Source: Batrachochytrium dendrobatidis JAM81 (lineage: Eukaryota > Chytridiomycota > Chytridiomycetes > Rhizophydiales). From it: a stretch of 64,000 bases of DNA. Every line of letters starts with the position of its first letter. Positions within the stretch are counted from its first letter, which is position 1. Both the position numbers and the translations under genes were made by a program. The notes beneath the pieces were generated by a model. That model had not been told where the DNA came from. It ran no database searches and saw only the letters and a program-made list of their open reading frames with translations. The stretch covers positions 3,498,532-3,562,531 of the forward strand of contig NW_006281099.1 in NCBI RefSeq assembly GCF_000203795.2, given 5' to 3'. This document shows positions 35,767-47,522 of the stretch, one piece after another.

Positions 35767-38591
35767 ATGACGGCGGTGTTGGCTACCAGGAGGACTGTTG
35801 CCTCTGTACTCAGACTGGCTGTCAATCACTCCTTCCCCCCTCTTACTTGCCACATGTCCACCTTGTCCGAGCTATCTCGGCATAGGACTTCAAGTGGTTC
35901 GCCTATTGCCAATCCTTGGACTGACTACTCTGCCAGATCACTTTTACGCATGTCTACTTCTCAAAACTCTACACCCGATCGGATACCTAAAGGGTTTGAG
36001 CAGTTTTTTGAAACTGCTCGCAAGAATTCCAAGAAAGCTGCTGATACCAAAGACAGCCGTTCTTCAGATTCTGATCCTGACGACGACGAAAGCAATAAGA
36101 AACGAAGCACTAATTCCCAAAAGGAGCAAGACAAGGATTCAAACGACAAGAATGGACCTGGACAGTCTTCTGACAAACGCAAAGGTATTCAAACACTACA
36201 GTTCTGATCTAGCACTTGGTGTGCATATCTTCCCTGATTTCCTGTCGTCTTGATAGACTATCGAATGTTATGCAACTGATCACTTTTTTTGATGCTGAAT
36301 GTGGTTTCTTGTCATTTTGATCTGTTCTCTATCAACACATGCACTTGTATATGATCGATTTCTATACTGGCATGCTATGTTTAAGCCCATAAACCCCTTT
36401 TAAAACTACTGTCTTGGCTATATTGCCTGTTTTTTAGATGCACTGATAACTAGTGTGCAATATTAACCAGTTTGCATTATACTACTACTTTCTAGGCTCA
36501 AAAGCCCCTCCAAAAGATGGCGCTCCAGAAATATTTGAATTCAAACTTAACTTGACTCCTGCAAACATTGCATTGTATGGATTGCCCTTGCTTTTCTTTT
36601 CCTGGCAATTGTATAGTCAGATAGCAAGTGATCAAGAAATTACTTATCATGACTTCCGCAACAACATGCTTGATAAGGGGTATGTCGATCATCTGGTAGT
36701 GGTCAATAGAAATGCTGTCAAAGTGTACCTGCGTCCAGATGCTCCACAAATGGCCCATGTTGCCAAAATCTCTGGAACTCCCAACATTAGTCATTTTCAT
36801 TTTACTATTGGAAGCGTTGAATCGTTTGAACGGAATTTGGAAATTGCTCAACGAGAACTTGGTATTCCCACTCATGAGCGCATCCCGGTTTCTTTTACCA
36901 GTGAACTTAGCACATCCTCTATGCTTTTTACTCTAGCACCCACTCTTATCTTTGTTGGTTTTATCTACTGGATGTCAAAACGCACCGGTGGTGCTGGAGG
37001 CGCGCAGGGAATCTTTAGCATGGGTAAATCTCGAGCAAAACTTTTCAATAGAGAAACTGATATCAAGGTCAAGTTCAAGGATGTTGCCGGTATGGATGAA
37101 GCCAAGGAAGAAGTCATGGAGTTTGTCAAATTTTTGAAAGATCCCGATCACTATGAAAAGCTAGGTGCCAAGATTCCAAAAGGTGCTGTGCTGTCTGGTC
37201 CTCCAGGAACAGGAAAGACATTGCTTGCCAAGGCTACTGCAGGCGAGGCTGGTGTTCCCTTTCTAAGTGTATCTGGATCCGAATTCATCGAGATGTTTGT
37301 TGGTGTCGGCTCTTCACGTGTTCGTGATCTATTCGCTAGTGCCAAAAAATACGCTCCTTGTATTATTTTTATTGACGAGATTGATGCCATTGGCAAGGCC
37401 CGTTCCAAGGGTGGTCAGATGGGTGGAAATGACGAACGTGAGAGCACTCTTAATCAGCTTCTTGTAGAAATGGACGGCTTTGAGTCGACAGAGCATGTTG
37501 TTGTGCTCGCTGGTACTAATAGACCTGATGTTCTTGATCCCGCACTTTTGCGTCCTGGTCGATTTGATCGTCAAATTTCTATTGATCTGCCAGACATCAA
37601 GGGTCGTGTTGCCATCTTCAAGGTTCATTTGCGACCTATCAAGACACCCGAAGATATTGAAAAACTGGCTCGAAGACTTGCTGCACTCACCCCTGGATTC
37701 TCTGGTGCCGATGTAGCCAATGTGTGCAATGAGGCGGCTTTGATTGCTGCTCGTGGTAACGCTCCCTCTGTTTTGATTACTCACTTTGAAGCCGCCATTG
37801 AGCGTGTTATTGCTGGTCTTGAAAAACGTTCTCGTGTTCTCTCTCCTCATGAGAAACGAATTGTTGCACACCATGAAGCTGGCCATGCTGTTGCTGGATG
37901 GTTTCTTGAGCATGCTCATCCACTTCTTAAAGTATCCATCATTCCTCGTGGTATGGGTGCTCTGGGCTATGCTCAGTATCTGCCAAAGGAAGAATACTTG
38001 CAGTCGACTGCTCAAATGCTTGATATGATGTGCATGACTTTGGGTGGACGTGTTTCTGAGCAGATTTTCTTCAACTCCATCACAACTGGTGCGCAGGATG
38101 ATCTGCAAAAGGTGACCAAGATGGCGTATGCACAGGTATCCACTTATGGTATGAGCGAAGCGCTCGGAAATATTTCATATGGTCGTCCTGACAGCCAGGA
38201 TGGTCAATTTCAGAAACCTTACTCTGAGTCGACATCTAAAATGATCGATGATGAAGTGCGTAAAATTATTGCTGCCGCTTTTGAGCGTACTATTAAGCTG
38301 CTTACTGAGCGCAAGGAAGATGTATCCAAAGTTGCTCTTTTACTTTTAGAAAAAGAAGTTATTGGGCGTGATGATATGATTACACTTCTGGGTCCCAGGT
38401 AAATTGTTTTGACTGAATGATTGTTGAGTACACTGTTGTTACATTTGACCCTGACTGATCATTTTTTATTTTCTGGTGCACTACTGCTTTATTTGTATAG
38501 ACCGGGCGGTGAATCTGGAAATTATATTGAATATTTGGGTGATGGCAACTTTTTACGAGATGATGATCCCCATAAAACTCCTAAACTCTAA
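35767..38591 (+). CDS. Mitochondrial m-AAA protease subunit, AFG3/Yta10-Yta12 family (FtsH-type)
   Basis: ATP-dependent zinc metalloprotease of the mitochondrial inner membrane, facing the matrix; it degrades misfolded membrane proteins and matures Mrpl32 and others. Exons 35767-36184, 36496-38398, 38501-38591; 803 residues. The N-terminus is a mitochondrial leader ([20 protein letters not shown]), followed by an acidic/basic linker. Two membrane segments flank an intermembrane-space domain ([32 protein letters not shown]). The AAA domain has Walker A GPPGTGKT, Walker [11 protein letters not shown], and second region of homology [20 protein letters not shown]. The protease domain has the zinc motif HHEAGHA and TTGAQDDL. 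The last exon adds [17 protein letters not shown]. Everything needed for activity is present. It lies in the centre of the large inverted repeat. Confidence 0.95.
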
Positions 38592-39089
38592 ATAATAAAT
38601 TCAGATTTCCTTGGTTTGAATAATAGTGTTTCTATTGTATACAAGTGCTGCTTCATTTCCTGTTTATGATTAATCTAGATGACTTTAGCGTAATATATAT
38701 TTGGTCGAGCACTTCAAAACCAGTGTCTGTAATGGTAAAATGTCAGGTAAACTTTCCACATCACTTGCCTCCAACTTTTATCGCGCGAATTTAAACCCTT
38801 TGGACAGCATCTAAACAACTTAGTTTAAAACATTCTAAATACAAAATCATCTTAAACAGCTATGGTTAGTCAATGTTTTTCAAATTGGGTCATGCATGAG
38901 TCTGTTAGCCTATTATGCTGATTTGTTTGCTGTTGAAACTATTCCAGGCCAAGCCATTTACATGGTAAGTGTCTTTAATACTGATGTAGTGACATACATT
39001 GACTATGATATTCAACAACTTTATATTCAAACTTTGTTATTAAACTAAACTGCTTACATTTACTTTGTAATTCAAGGAAGGAACTGTCT
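38592..39089. other. Intergenic / 5' region of CFAP119
   Basis: An open stretch from ATG at 38896 (MSLLAYYADLFAVETIPGQ) ends at a good donor (ATG|GTAAGT, 38967 area), but its phase does not fit the next CFAP119 exon. It may be a 5' UTR or mis-phased first exon. Nothing else is recognised. Confidence 0.4.
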
Positions 39090-40859
39090 ATGAAGCAAAT
39101 ATATGATTATCAATCCACGCGAGTATCTCAAAATTCTCTCAAGTAGGAATAGAATGTGTAGCAGAAAGCAATAGCGTTTCATATTGGCTATCAAATGTGA
39201 ATATGGCCGACATTAATTCAATTCACATTTTTACTCTCTAGATACTTGCAAGGTATATTCAAGCTTGAAAACAATGAAAAAGACGAGATTCTATTGGATT
39301 TATACTGTCACTCTCTCAGGTATTTTTATTGGTCCTGAATGCATTTTCTTGTATTTTCAAAGAATCTAATAGTATTGTCTAGTTTTACAAAAGAAATTGG
39401 ATTTGCCGCAAAACAAACCAGCGCATTTCTTTTTATTTTAAAAGAACTTCATAAAGAGGTTGTGTGTAAGTCAATGTATGGGTTAGATGTAAGTATTTAA
39501 AAACCATCAATCAACTAATACATTATCGATCGTTTAATACTGTTTATATAAATACCACTTTACTATTTGGAAATATATACCAGCATCGTCGCTAGTTAAC
39601 ATGGAAAAAGATTATGCGTACTTTAAACATCTGCTTATGCAGCATGCAATTCATCGCCCACCGTTTAGTGAAAAAATATTCTCGCTTAGTGAGGTCAAGA
39701 CTATTTCCGAGTACATCACCCATACGTAAGCATCGCTTTGATTTGTTTCTATTTTTATATTTGATAAATGTATATTTTGATTTAAAATCAGTACATGGTT
39801 TATTGTATGGTATCTATGCAAACACCAGCTTAAGGATTGTATTATTTGCGTCTGCTAATATATTTTTCAACAGATACTTTCGACACTATCTCATGTATAA
39901 ATACGTGTTTACCAAAAAACTTCGTATGAATCTAATTGTTGAAAATTTCATGTCCAATCATGACGATATCAAAGAATCTACTGAGCAAGATACTGTAGAT
40001 GACAAGTTGTCTGATAATCAAACTGCTTATCAAGCAGCCTATGATGCTGAGGTATAGTGGTTTTATATACAAGATATTGTACATGTTTCCAGCTTAACTA
40101 AAATTCCGTCGAATATGGACAAATTCAAGTTTGTATGTGTATGGATAGCAAAAACTAATTCATTTAGTGAAATCAATCATCATGGTTATGAATTGGCTAT
40201 TTTTAAATACATCCATAGAAATGCGATGATGCTGAAAGTAGTAAAGATGCTCGTCTTGAAATCAGTGGTTCAATAACCAAACTGGCACGCGAGGAAATCA
40301 CATCAACAGATGCGTCTAAACCATCAGACACTGCAATGATGTCAGATCATTCACCAGCAACGATCAGTAAGGATATTTCTCATGGGTCTACCCTTGGACA
40401 ACACCCATACGCTTTACAGACATGTACTGCTCATACGATTTCAGCAGGAATGCCATCAAAAGATATCACAAAACATGATGAAACGAATGGGTTTGAAAAA
40501 TCTAGCGAATTCATTGTTTCAGGTATGTTGATTATATATGATTTTTGCCTATTATGTCTGAATGTTCAATTACCGTTTGCTAATCTGCAATGAGTGCAAT
40601 ATTTCATTTCATTACAATTTGACTCCTATGATTCGTAGATGTATCGAAATCTGTTGCATCAGGAAAACAAGAGGCGGCTATTATAGAACTCAAAAGTTTC
40701 ATTTCATCCGTTTTGGCAACCAAACTGGACGACATGCGATCCACTTTACTGACTAAACTTACGGCTCAAGAAGAGCATATCAATGCTAAATTGAAAAAAA
40801 TTGAAGGCAATTTGGAAGATGATAAAAAAAAGGATCTCAAAGTCAAATCAAAGAAATAA
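39090..40859 (+). CDS. CFAP119 (CCDC189)-like flagellar protein
   Basis: Axoneme-associated protein of motile cilia. Exons 39090-39142, 39242-39319, 39383-39465, 39584-39725, 39874-40051, 40219-40522, 40639-40859; 352 residues. The family core reads LLDLYCHSLSFTKEIGFAA, TSAFLFILKELHKE, DYAYFKHLLMQHAIHRPPFS and TYFRHYLMYKYVFTKKLRMN, in the order of animal CFAP119. A disordered Ser/Thr/Asp stretch then leads to a C-terminal coiled coil (EEHINAKLKKIEGNLEDDKK). The N-terminus is uncertain: the ATG at 39090 is the first that keeps phase, and a further upstream exon is possible. The next gene is another cilium gene, CFAP161, on the same strand about 180 bp away. Presence implies a flagellated zoospore. 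Confidence 0.8.
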
Positions 40860-41037
40860 ATAAACCCAGTGATATTCATACGCTAAATACTCGAGATTGC
40901 TCAAATAGACTTGCAAGTACACGCATTTGTCAAGGTTCAATATAGTTGGTTTATAATGAACCTGTGGAAATAATGCTATGAATAGATTTACAAAGTGCTA
41001 TTTAGTTTGCATTTGACAAACATTTGGAAAAGTAGCA

Positions 41038-42685
41038 ATGTTGGTGCCTGGAAAAGTGTCTCGACGTGTCGGCAATTGGTGTGAAGAGTCTATGCTGCGT
41101 GAGGTATGCATATATCTATTGTATTATCAACCATATACAATTATTGAATACCTATATAGTGCATGCATTCATGCCCAGCTATTTGTTGATGTAAAGGTGT
41201 TGAATTCACCCAGCTATATTGTGAACCTTGGTTCGCGTGGCTGCATATGGAGTCGTATGAATTCAATCAAAGCATATATACACTAAACTAGATTGATACT
41301 TATCTTTAAGCTTCAATAAATATACATTAGGAAAAACTTCGAGAGTTTCGAGAAAAAATAGAAAAAGGGGATATGGGTTTTATGAAGCGCCAGCGCAGAG
41401 CAGAAATATTAGACCAGCCAGTGAGTAGTAATGTTGAGCATTTCAATGACTACATTTTTAACGACACAAATATGCAATCTAAACAATGCTAAAAGCAACC
41501 ATTAATTGAAATACTGAATTGCTAATTAGATTAAGCAATATTATTGTGATGCATTTTCAAATAGGTTGCTTTATCCTCCACGTTGTTATTTGGTGAAAAC
41601 ATGACAATCAAGGTAAAGTTGAAGGATACATTGATCCAAATAGTTATTGAACAAGAATAATATGTTTCACATAAATCATAATCAATTATTCTGATGGCTA
41701 ATTCTCTACATGTTAATTCGATAGAGTATGTTTTCAAAAGGGTTTCTTACTGTAAATACACCAGAGTGCTATCCAGATTTGAGTTCCAAAAACGCACTAC
41801 CCGCTACAGTATCACTAAAAGATCAAATGGATGGACTGGATTCAAAAGCACGCATGTGTTTTCGACTCGAGAGAAAGATCGATCTTGGACCAGGATATGA
41901 CAAACAACCAAGATGGGGAGAACATATTTATATCACAATTCACCTTCCTCAAATTAACGCTCCTGTAAGTATCTTATCATTCACCAAAGCACTGATTTTA
42001 AGAAATTGTGTTGATGGAATATTTGTAAATGATGACTTGTCACATTGGGTTGCAATCCAGTTGAATGAATTCTAGTAATTGACTAATTCAAACCAACCAA
42101 TTGGTGTCATTGAATAGCTGTATTTAGCATCCAAAATGCGTTCTATGGCGGATTTTAAAAGCGCTGAAAAGCAGCAATGTTACTTTTCTTTTGATGGGGA
42201 TTCCAACGCAGTCTGGTGAGTTTATTAGAAATTACCATATACGATCAGTGTAAAATTGTATTGAATTTAAACATGAATTGAAAACTACTAGGAAATATGA
42301 ATGGTCGGATGCGGAATACCGTATGGAGATGGAAGGAACAATTATTGAACCTGGCACAGTTGGAGTTATTACTCATCTTCATACTGGTAGACAACTTTAT
42401 GTTGATTCTAGCTCTGTACTAAGGTAATTATTTAAAAAGATTAAGCTGTAGCGCGTTTACGTTTTTGGAATCATGTGTATTGTGTCATCATTGATGGTTT
42501 AAATGAGTAATTCCGAGTTTTTGAATAATGCAAGTGACTAATGGCAGTTTGATAATAGGGGTGATTTTGGTACAGAGTGGAATGTCAATTGCGAGGTTTA
42601 TAAGCAAACTCCAGTCAGATCTGTGCAAAATCCAAATCACTGGATGTTTGGATTGGCCAGCCCAGCTAAATCAAGCCAACATTAA
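41038..42685 (+). CDS. CFAP161-like flagellar protein
   Basis: Microtubule inner protein of motile axonemes in animals and protists. Exons 41038-41103, 41331-41420, 41565-41612, 41725-41964, 42118-42215, 42292-42423, 42559-42685; 266 residues. Matches to CFAP161 run end to end: VPGKVSRRVGNWCEESMLRE, EKLREFREKIEKGDMG, a short FGENMTIK block, MCFRLERKID, CYFSFDGDSNAVW then KYEWSDAEYRMEMEG, VITHLHTGRQLYVDSSSVLR and the signature NPNHWMFGLA near the C-terminus. The last exon's acceptor (TAATAG at 42558) was selected because it keeps the phase and gives LRGDFGTEW. It forms a head-to-tail pair with CFAP119; coordinated zoospore expression is inference. Confidence 0.87.
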
Positions 42686-42889
42686 ATCGACTGTGATTGA
42701 TTGAACATCAAATCCAAAGCACTGATTTTTCAAAGCATCTGCCATACTTGCTACCTTGAAATCTGTCAATACAAGAGATAATCAATAGACAGGAGCATAT
42801 GCGTGATAACTCTGTTATTGTACAGTAGAAAAGGCAATGAATTGAAATTTTCATTATATATATAATGCCTTGATTTATAAATCGTAGAT
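42686..42889. other. Short intergenic stretch
   Basis: AT-rich DNA between the CFAP161 stop and the start of similarity to the MITE family. Nothing recognised. Confidence 0.4.
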
Positions 42890-43275
42890 AAGATCAATGA
42901 CTGGACAACATTGTGTCATCTGGTTTTTCTCCTAATGGCTGGCATGAAAACAGCAGTTGTGTTCCCAGCACATGCAGCCTTTGTTTTTTGTTAGAGCGCA
43001 AGCGTGTTTGTGATTTTAGCATACAATAGAGTGAAGCTTGATTAAGAATAGTCGAACCTAATACCTGAATGACAATAAGCGAGTTTGGCGATCGTAGTGA
43101 ATGATTATGTCAAATTATAGTTTTAATTCAAAACTATAATCTGATTGGATTGTATGATGAACGCTGTGTTTGTTAAAATAGTCAATTTGTAATAGAAAAA
43201 TGAATGAATATTCAATCATTCTTTATCCAAAGCAAACACTAGAAAGAGTTCCATTTTGTGTGAATACGACTGTAA
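42890..43275 (+). mobile_element. MITE copy 3 (5' end missing)
   Basis: Similarity to copy 1 starts at ACTGGACAACATTGTG and continues through AATAGTCGAACCTAATACC to the right terminal repeat CATTTTGTGTGAATACGACT at 43252-43271. No left terminal repeat is visible, so the 5' part seems lost. It ends about 190 bp before the WD40 gene's start codon. Confidence 0.55.
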
Positions 43276-43467
43276 AACATGTGATTCGCACTAAATACAA
43301 TTTGGTGATTGTGCTGTTGAATATCTTGACATTTTGTTATCTGATTATACTAGATCTATCGGTCTCGACCATTTTCTATTGAATTCAGATATAGAGTGCA
43401 GGGTTGCACTTTTACATACCTCCATTCCACAGTTTAATCAGAGCGGAATCCGTATTAATAATCTGTT

Positions 43468-46025
43468 ATGGATCCAGAAAAGACCAGTAAGGAGCATCGA
43501 ATCCTTAAACAAAAGGTAGAAACTCTGGAAAGGGAGAACATGCTGTTGAAGAAGTCACTGTTTGAGCTGTCTTCAAGATACAATTCCATGTCTCATAAGT
43601 TGCAACCATTCAATCCTGGAGAGCTGCTCGGTTCGGCCCATGATGCTGGTATTAACTCGTTACTGGAAGGTACCGAGCAGGATACATCTGACGAGCGGTT
43701 TGGTACGTTGTGTAAAATTTTACAGTATCATCAAGTTGTCTGCTAGTGAGCTGTCGATATAGTTAGGATTGGCAAGATTCAATCAACATGCATTGCTTTT
43801 TAGCTGAAGTCGTAGTTTATTTTGACACTATTTTGTGCTGATGGATATGGGCTAGATCTGTCGAGCATTCATCTGCACCCACAATCTGTTTGGCTAGATT
43901 CTGGGTGCATTGTTATAATAGAACGCTTGATGGTATTAATGCATTGCTAACATTGGATCTGGAATGGTTTTAGTTGCCAACAGAGACAAACAAGGAGGCA
44001 AAGACTCGAAACATTTTTATCTCAAGCATGAACTCAAGGTGCGGCAATCCTCATCGACTGTTTCATGTCATTTTTAATTTGATGGTCAAAGTGATCTAGA
44101 TTATATATCAAATAGTCATTACAAATCTTGACAGTGAAATGTTTCAACTTTGCTATTTTTAATCATGCTTCAAGGGTCACACTGGAGCCGTCTATGCAGT
44201 GCAATATTCTCCATGTGGGCGATTTGTTTCTTCGGGCTCGTTTGACAAAACTGTTCGCATCTGGGATCAAAAAGAGGTGCATTATTTTTTTGGGTTGAAT
44301 TGGTTTTTGATTGTAGATTAAAAGGATAGTTTACTGGTATAACCAAGTCTAAGGATGATGCCAACTAGACTTTAAACTAATGCAATGTTTAAATACAGGT
44401 CCATACGTTGCGCGGTCATACACTTAACGTGTCTGATCTATCATGGTCGTCAGATTCCACAGAGTTGCTATCTGGTGCATATGATCAAACGTGTAAAATC
44501 TGGGATACTGAGTTGGGTCGTCTTGTGGAATCTTTTGACAGCGAGGGATTTGTGCAATGTGTTATGTTTAGTCCACAAGGTAAATCATTATTAATTGTAG
44601 TATTATTATATCTGACTATAGCTTGAAGAACACTTTGCATTTTAATCATTGCTTTTGTCTTCAAATACTAATATGCATTGCTTACTTGAAAATAGATAAG
44701 CATATATTTTTTTCAGGAACCTCACGCAGCATTTTATGTGTCACGGATAGACGTGATCCTACAGCAGCAATTACAATGCGCAATGACAGTATGGTAAACT
44801 CTTTGTGAGTGTATCTAATATTTTCAGGATGAGATTGATCTGAGCTTTACATATTGTTTTGTTTTATCTAATACTACCGTTTAACACCACTTTTGCTTTT
44901 GCCTCAGATATGTTTCAAACTGTGGTCAGTATGTCATATCTGGAGACGCAGCTGGCTGTATCCGCACTTGGGATATTCGCACAGGAAAATCGGTTTTGAA
45001 CGAATCAATCAAGAAACCAATATCACATATTGCATGTTGTCGTTCAACAACAGGTACTTGTATTTTTAAGCATCACTTGTGTAGCAGCAACTGGTGCTAC
45101 AATTACATAACTGAGTTTACTAACACTTTTGTGCTGACGTACTATCCACTGCACTCTTAGACAAAGATGAAGATTTTAGATATATGGCAGTGAATAGTTA
45201 CGAGAATGGTATGGCCAATTTGTCAATATACTTTTGATGATATATTGTGCTGATATCTAATAATTATAATCCAAACTGTACTTGAATAGTAATCCGAGTA
45301 TATGATCGGGGATTTACTCCACCATTTAGTCCGTATCATCTGGTGCACATGCTAAAGGGATACAAAAACAAAAACTGGCCAATTAAAAGCGCATTCTTTA
45401 GACCACGAGAAAGTAAATTAATTATGCATCATCCTTAATTCACTAGCATCCAAGTTTGGTTCAGAGAATCAACAAGTTGGATTCAAACACACCGAAATGA
45501 TATGCATTTTTGATCTAATAACTTGCACTTTGTAAATTGCTGTACATACTAGCAATTACCTCACTTCGTGGCCAAAGTGCGGAGGATATGTTTGGAAAAA
45601 ACGACGCCTCGGGTGAAGGAATGGAGACAACGCCGTAAGTATATTTGTAGTATATTCTGACATGGGTCTCGGTAGTGATATTTAAAAGGGAATCGAGATA
45701 CTAACGCCTTCTTGTTTTACCAGTAGACTCGATAAATCTACTGCAACAGACACATTGCTAGCCACAGGGTCAGCAGACCCTTTTGTATATATATATAGTC
45801 TTGGATCAGTCGAGGTATATTTTTATCTAAATCATTCAGTTGTTAAAACAAAACATGTCTAACTAGCTGTTTGAACAGGGATCTGCTGAGCTGATGCAAC
45901 GACTCGAGGGCCATACAGATCGTGTATATGAAGTCAGCTTTCATCCAACCGAACCAATTTTATGTTCATGTTCGGCTGATTCAACCCTCAAACTATGGTA
46001 CTCAAACAAAGGGAAGCGCAAATGA
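43468..46025 (+). CDS. WD40-repeat protein with N-terminal coiled coil
   Basis: Eleven exons: 43468-43702, 43974-44038, 44175-44276, 44399-44579, 44717-44804, 44908-45053, 45161-45208, 45290-45412, 45553-45634, 45724-45814, 45879-46025; 435 residues. Residues 5-40 form a leucine-zipper-like coil (LKQKVETLERENMLLKKSLF). A WD40 propeller follows with clear repeats: GHTGAVYAVQYSPCGRF...TVRIWD, GHTLNVSDLSWSSDS...TCKIWD, YVISGDAAGCIRTWD, and GHTDRVYEVSFHPTEP...TLKLWY. A divergent blade holds VYDRGFTPPFSPYHLVHML. I cannot name the orthologue; such proteins are scaffolds. All exon phases are consistent. It follows CFAP161 on the same strand, with a MITE remnant just upstream. Confidence 0.85.
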
Positions 46026-46656
46026 TAAATGCCTTGAAGATTAGCATATACATTACTATTGTGGCATTTCAACTGAGCAAAAACGTTGCCCTATTTCATC
46101 ACAGCTAGTGACAAAGGACATGAAAACGGAGAGATAAAATAAAATGAGAAATTGTCAGCAAGTATCACCATCAGTGTATATCATGTATTTGAAAAGTACT
46201 AATAAATTTCATTCAACCACTCTCATGCGTGGCGGGGTTTCCTTTGCTACTTTTACAACTCTCGCCAAATTCACAGTACCCTTTTGAAGCTTGGACAAGA
46301 GGGTTTGGGAAAGACAGATTTACATTTTGGGCTGCAAGTTTTCCCCGCCATCAAAAATGAGATGAGAGACTCCGCATGCAGCCCAGACTCGTGCATAATA
46401 GGACGTTGTAGCCAAGCGTATACAATCCGTTGGACGAGCAGCAGGATGAGTTGTTTCTTGAGATTGTCTGTTTCCACAACTGTATCGCTATCTTTATTAG
46501 TGATGTCAAATATTGATCATTTTACAGCTGTCAATGCTGTCCTATATTGAATCGAGAGAAGTCGCAGACTGTTTAGCAAACTGGCCGTGTCAACAAGTCA
46601 GATTGTCGCCGCGATACGGAGAAATGAACAATAGATGCTCTTGCCATTCAAATTAG
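46026..46656. other. Intergenic with a possible gene remnant
   Basis: On the minus strand, 46271-46527 is open for about 85 codons (ETDNLKKQLILLLVQRIVYA, LHAESLISFLMAGKTC) and is richer in GC than its surroundings, ending close to the inverted-repeat edge. It has no start codon or recognised family. It could be the severed end of a gene interrupted by the duplication, or chance. Confidence 0.3.
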
Positions 46657-47522
46657 CAAACAGTTTGCTGAGATTTGCAAGTTAAATTCTATTTGGATTG
46701 AACTTGAGCAAAGATTCAGCATTCAGTTGGATGAACTTGATGAAATATTCTATGAATTGAATGATTAAATGTCAATGTGATTGAGAGTATTTAGTAATTG
46801 GTGAGCAAGACTAAAGTTGAGCAATAATAAATGACCAATTGTAAGCAGCATGACAACACCAACTGTAGTTTACAATACTGTTTTGATCTGTATTTGTAAG
46901 CAACACCAATGTGGATTTACAAATATATTAATACCAGTAATGCTGTTGATCAAGTGGATTGTTTGGTAATCCAACTGGTGCCGACAATGCATAAATTAAC
47001 AACCAACACTCTCCATACAGACTGGTGCGGAGTTTACTCGAGTTCAATTGATCATTCGACAGCCCATAAGTTGGGTTGACAGCACAGCTCAATGCAGTCG
47101 GTAGTTTTAAAATAACCGTCACTCCGATTGTGCAACAAGGCTGAGTAGCCCAACAAAACAACAGTCTCAATAACAGTAAACCATACACTGTTGCAACAGA
47201 ATCAGTAGTAGATGATTGATGGGATACTGGCAGGATTGAGGCTTGGGTGCATCACTCAACCCATACAATACTAATGGTTGTGGCTTTGGATTTAATCCGA
47301 CCAACACGATAATCACGTCGCTCTCAATGTGGTCAAACCTAAGGGATCCGCCAGCCTGCTCACCACCATAGTCATTGGCTAGTCACATTGATTCCCAGAC
47401 AAGTTACCCATTACATCCACCAACACGTTAGCAGAGGCTGTGCATCAAACAGTAAAATAGGGGACGAGTTCTGCAGATAAAACAAGACTGCCATTTCTTG
47501 CATTTCTGCAAATCAAGTGCAA
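46657..47522. other. Duplicated upstream region of the right PacC-like gene
   Basis: Non-coding part of the right arm, the mirror of 34611-35475; presumed promoter and 5' UTR. No separate gene is supported. Confidence 0.6.
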
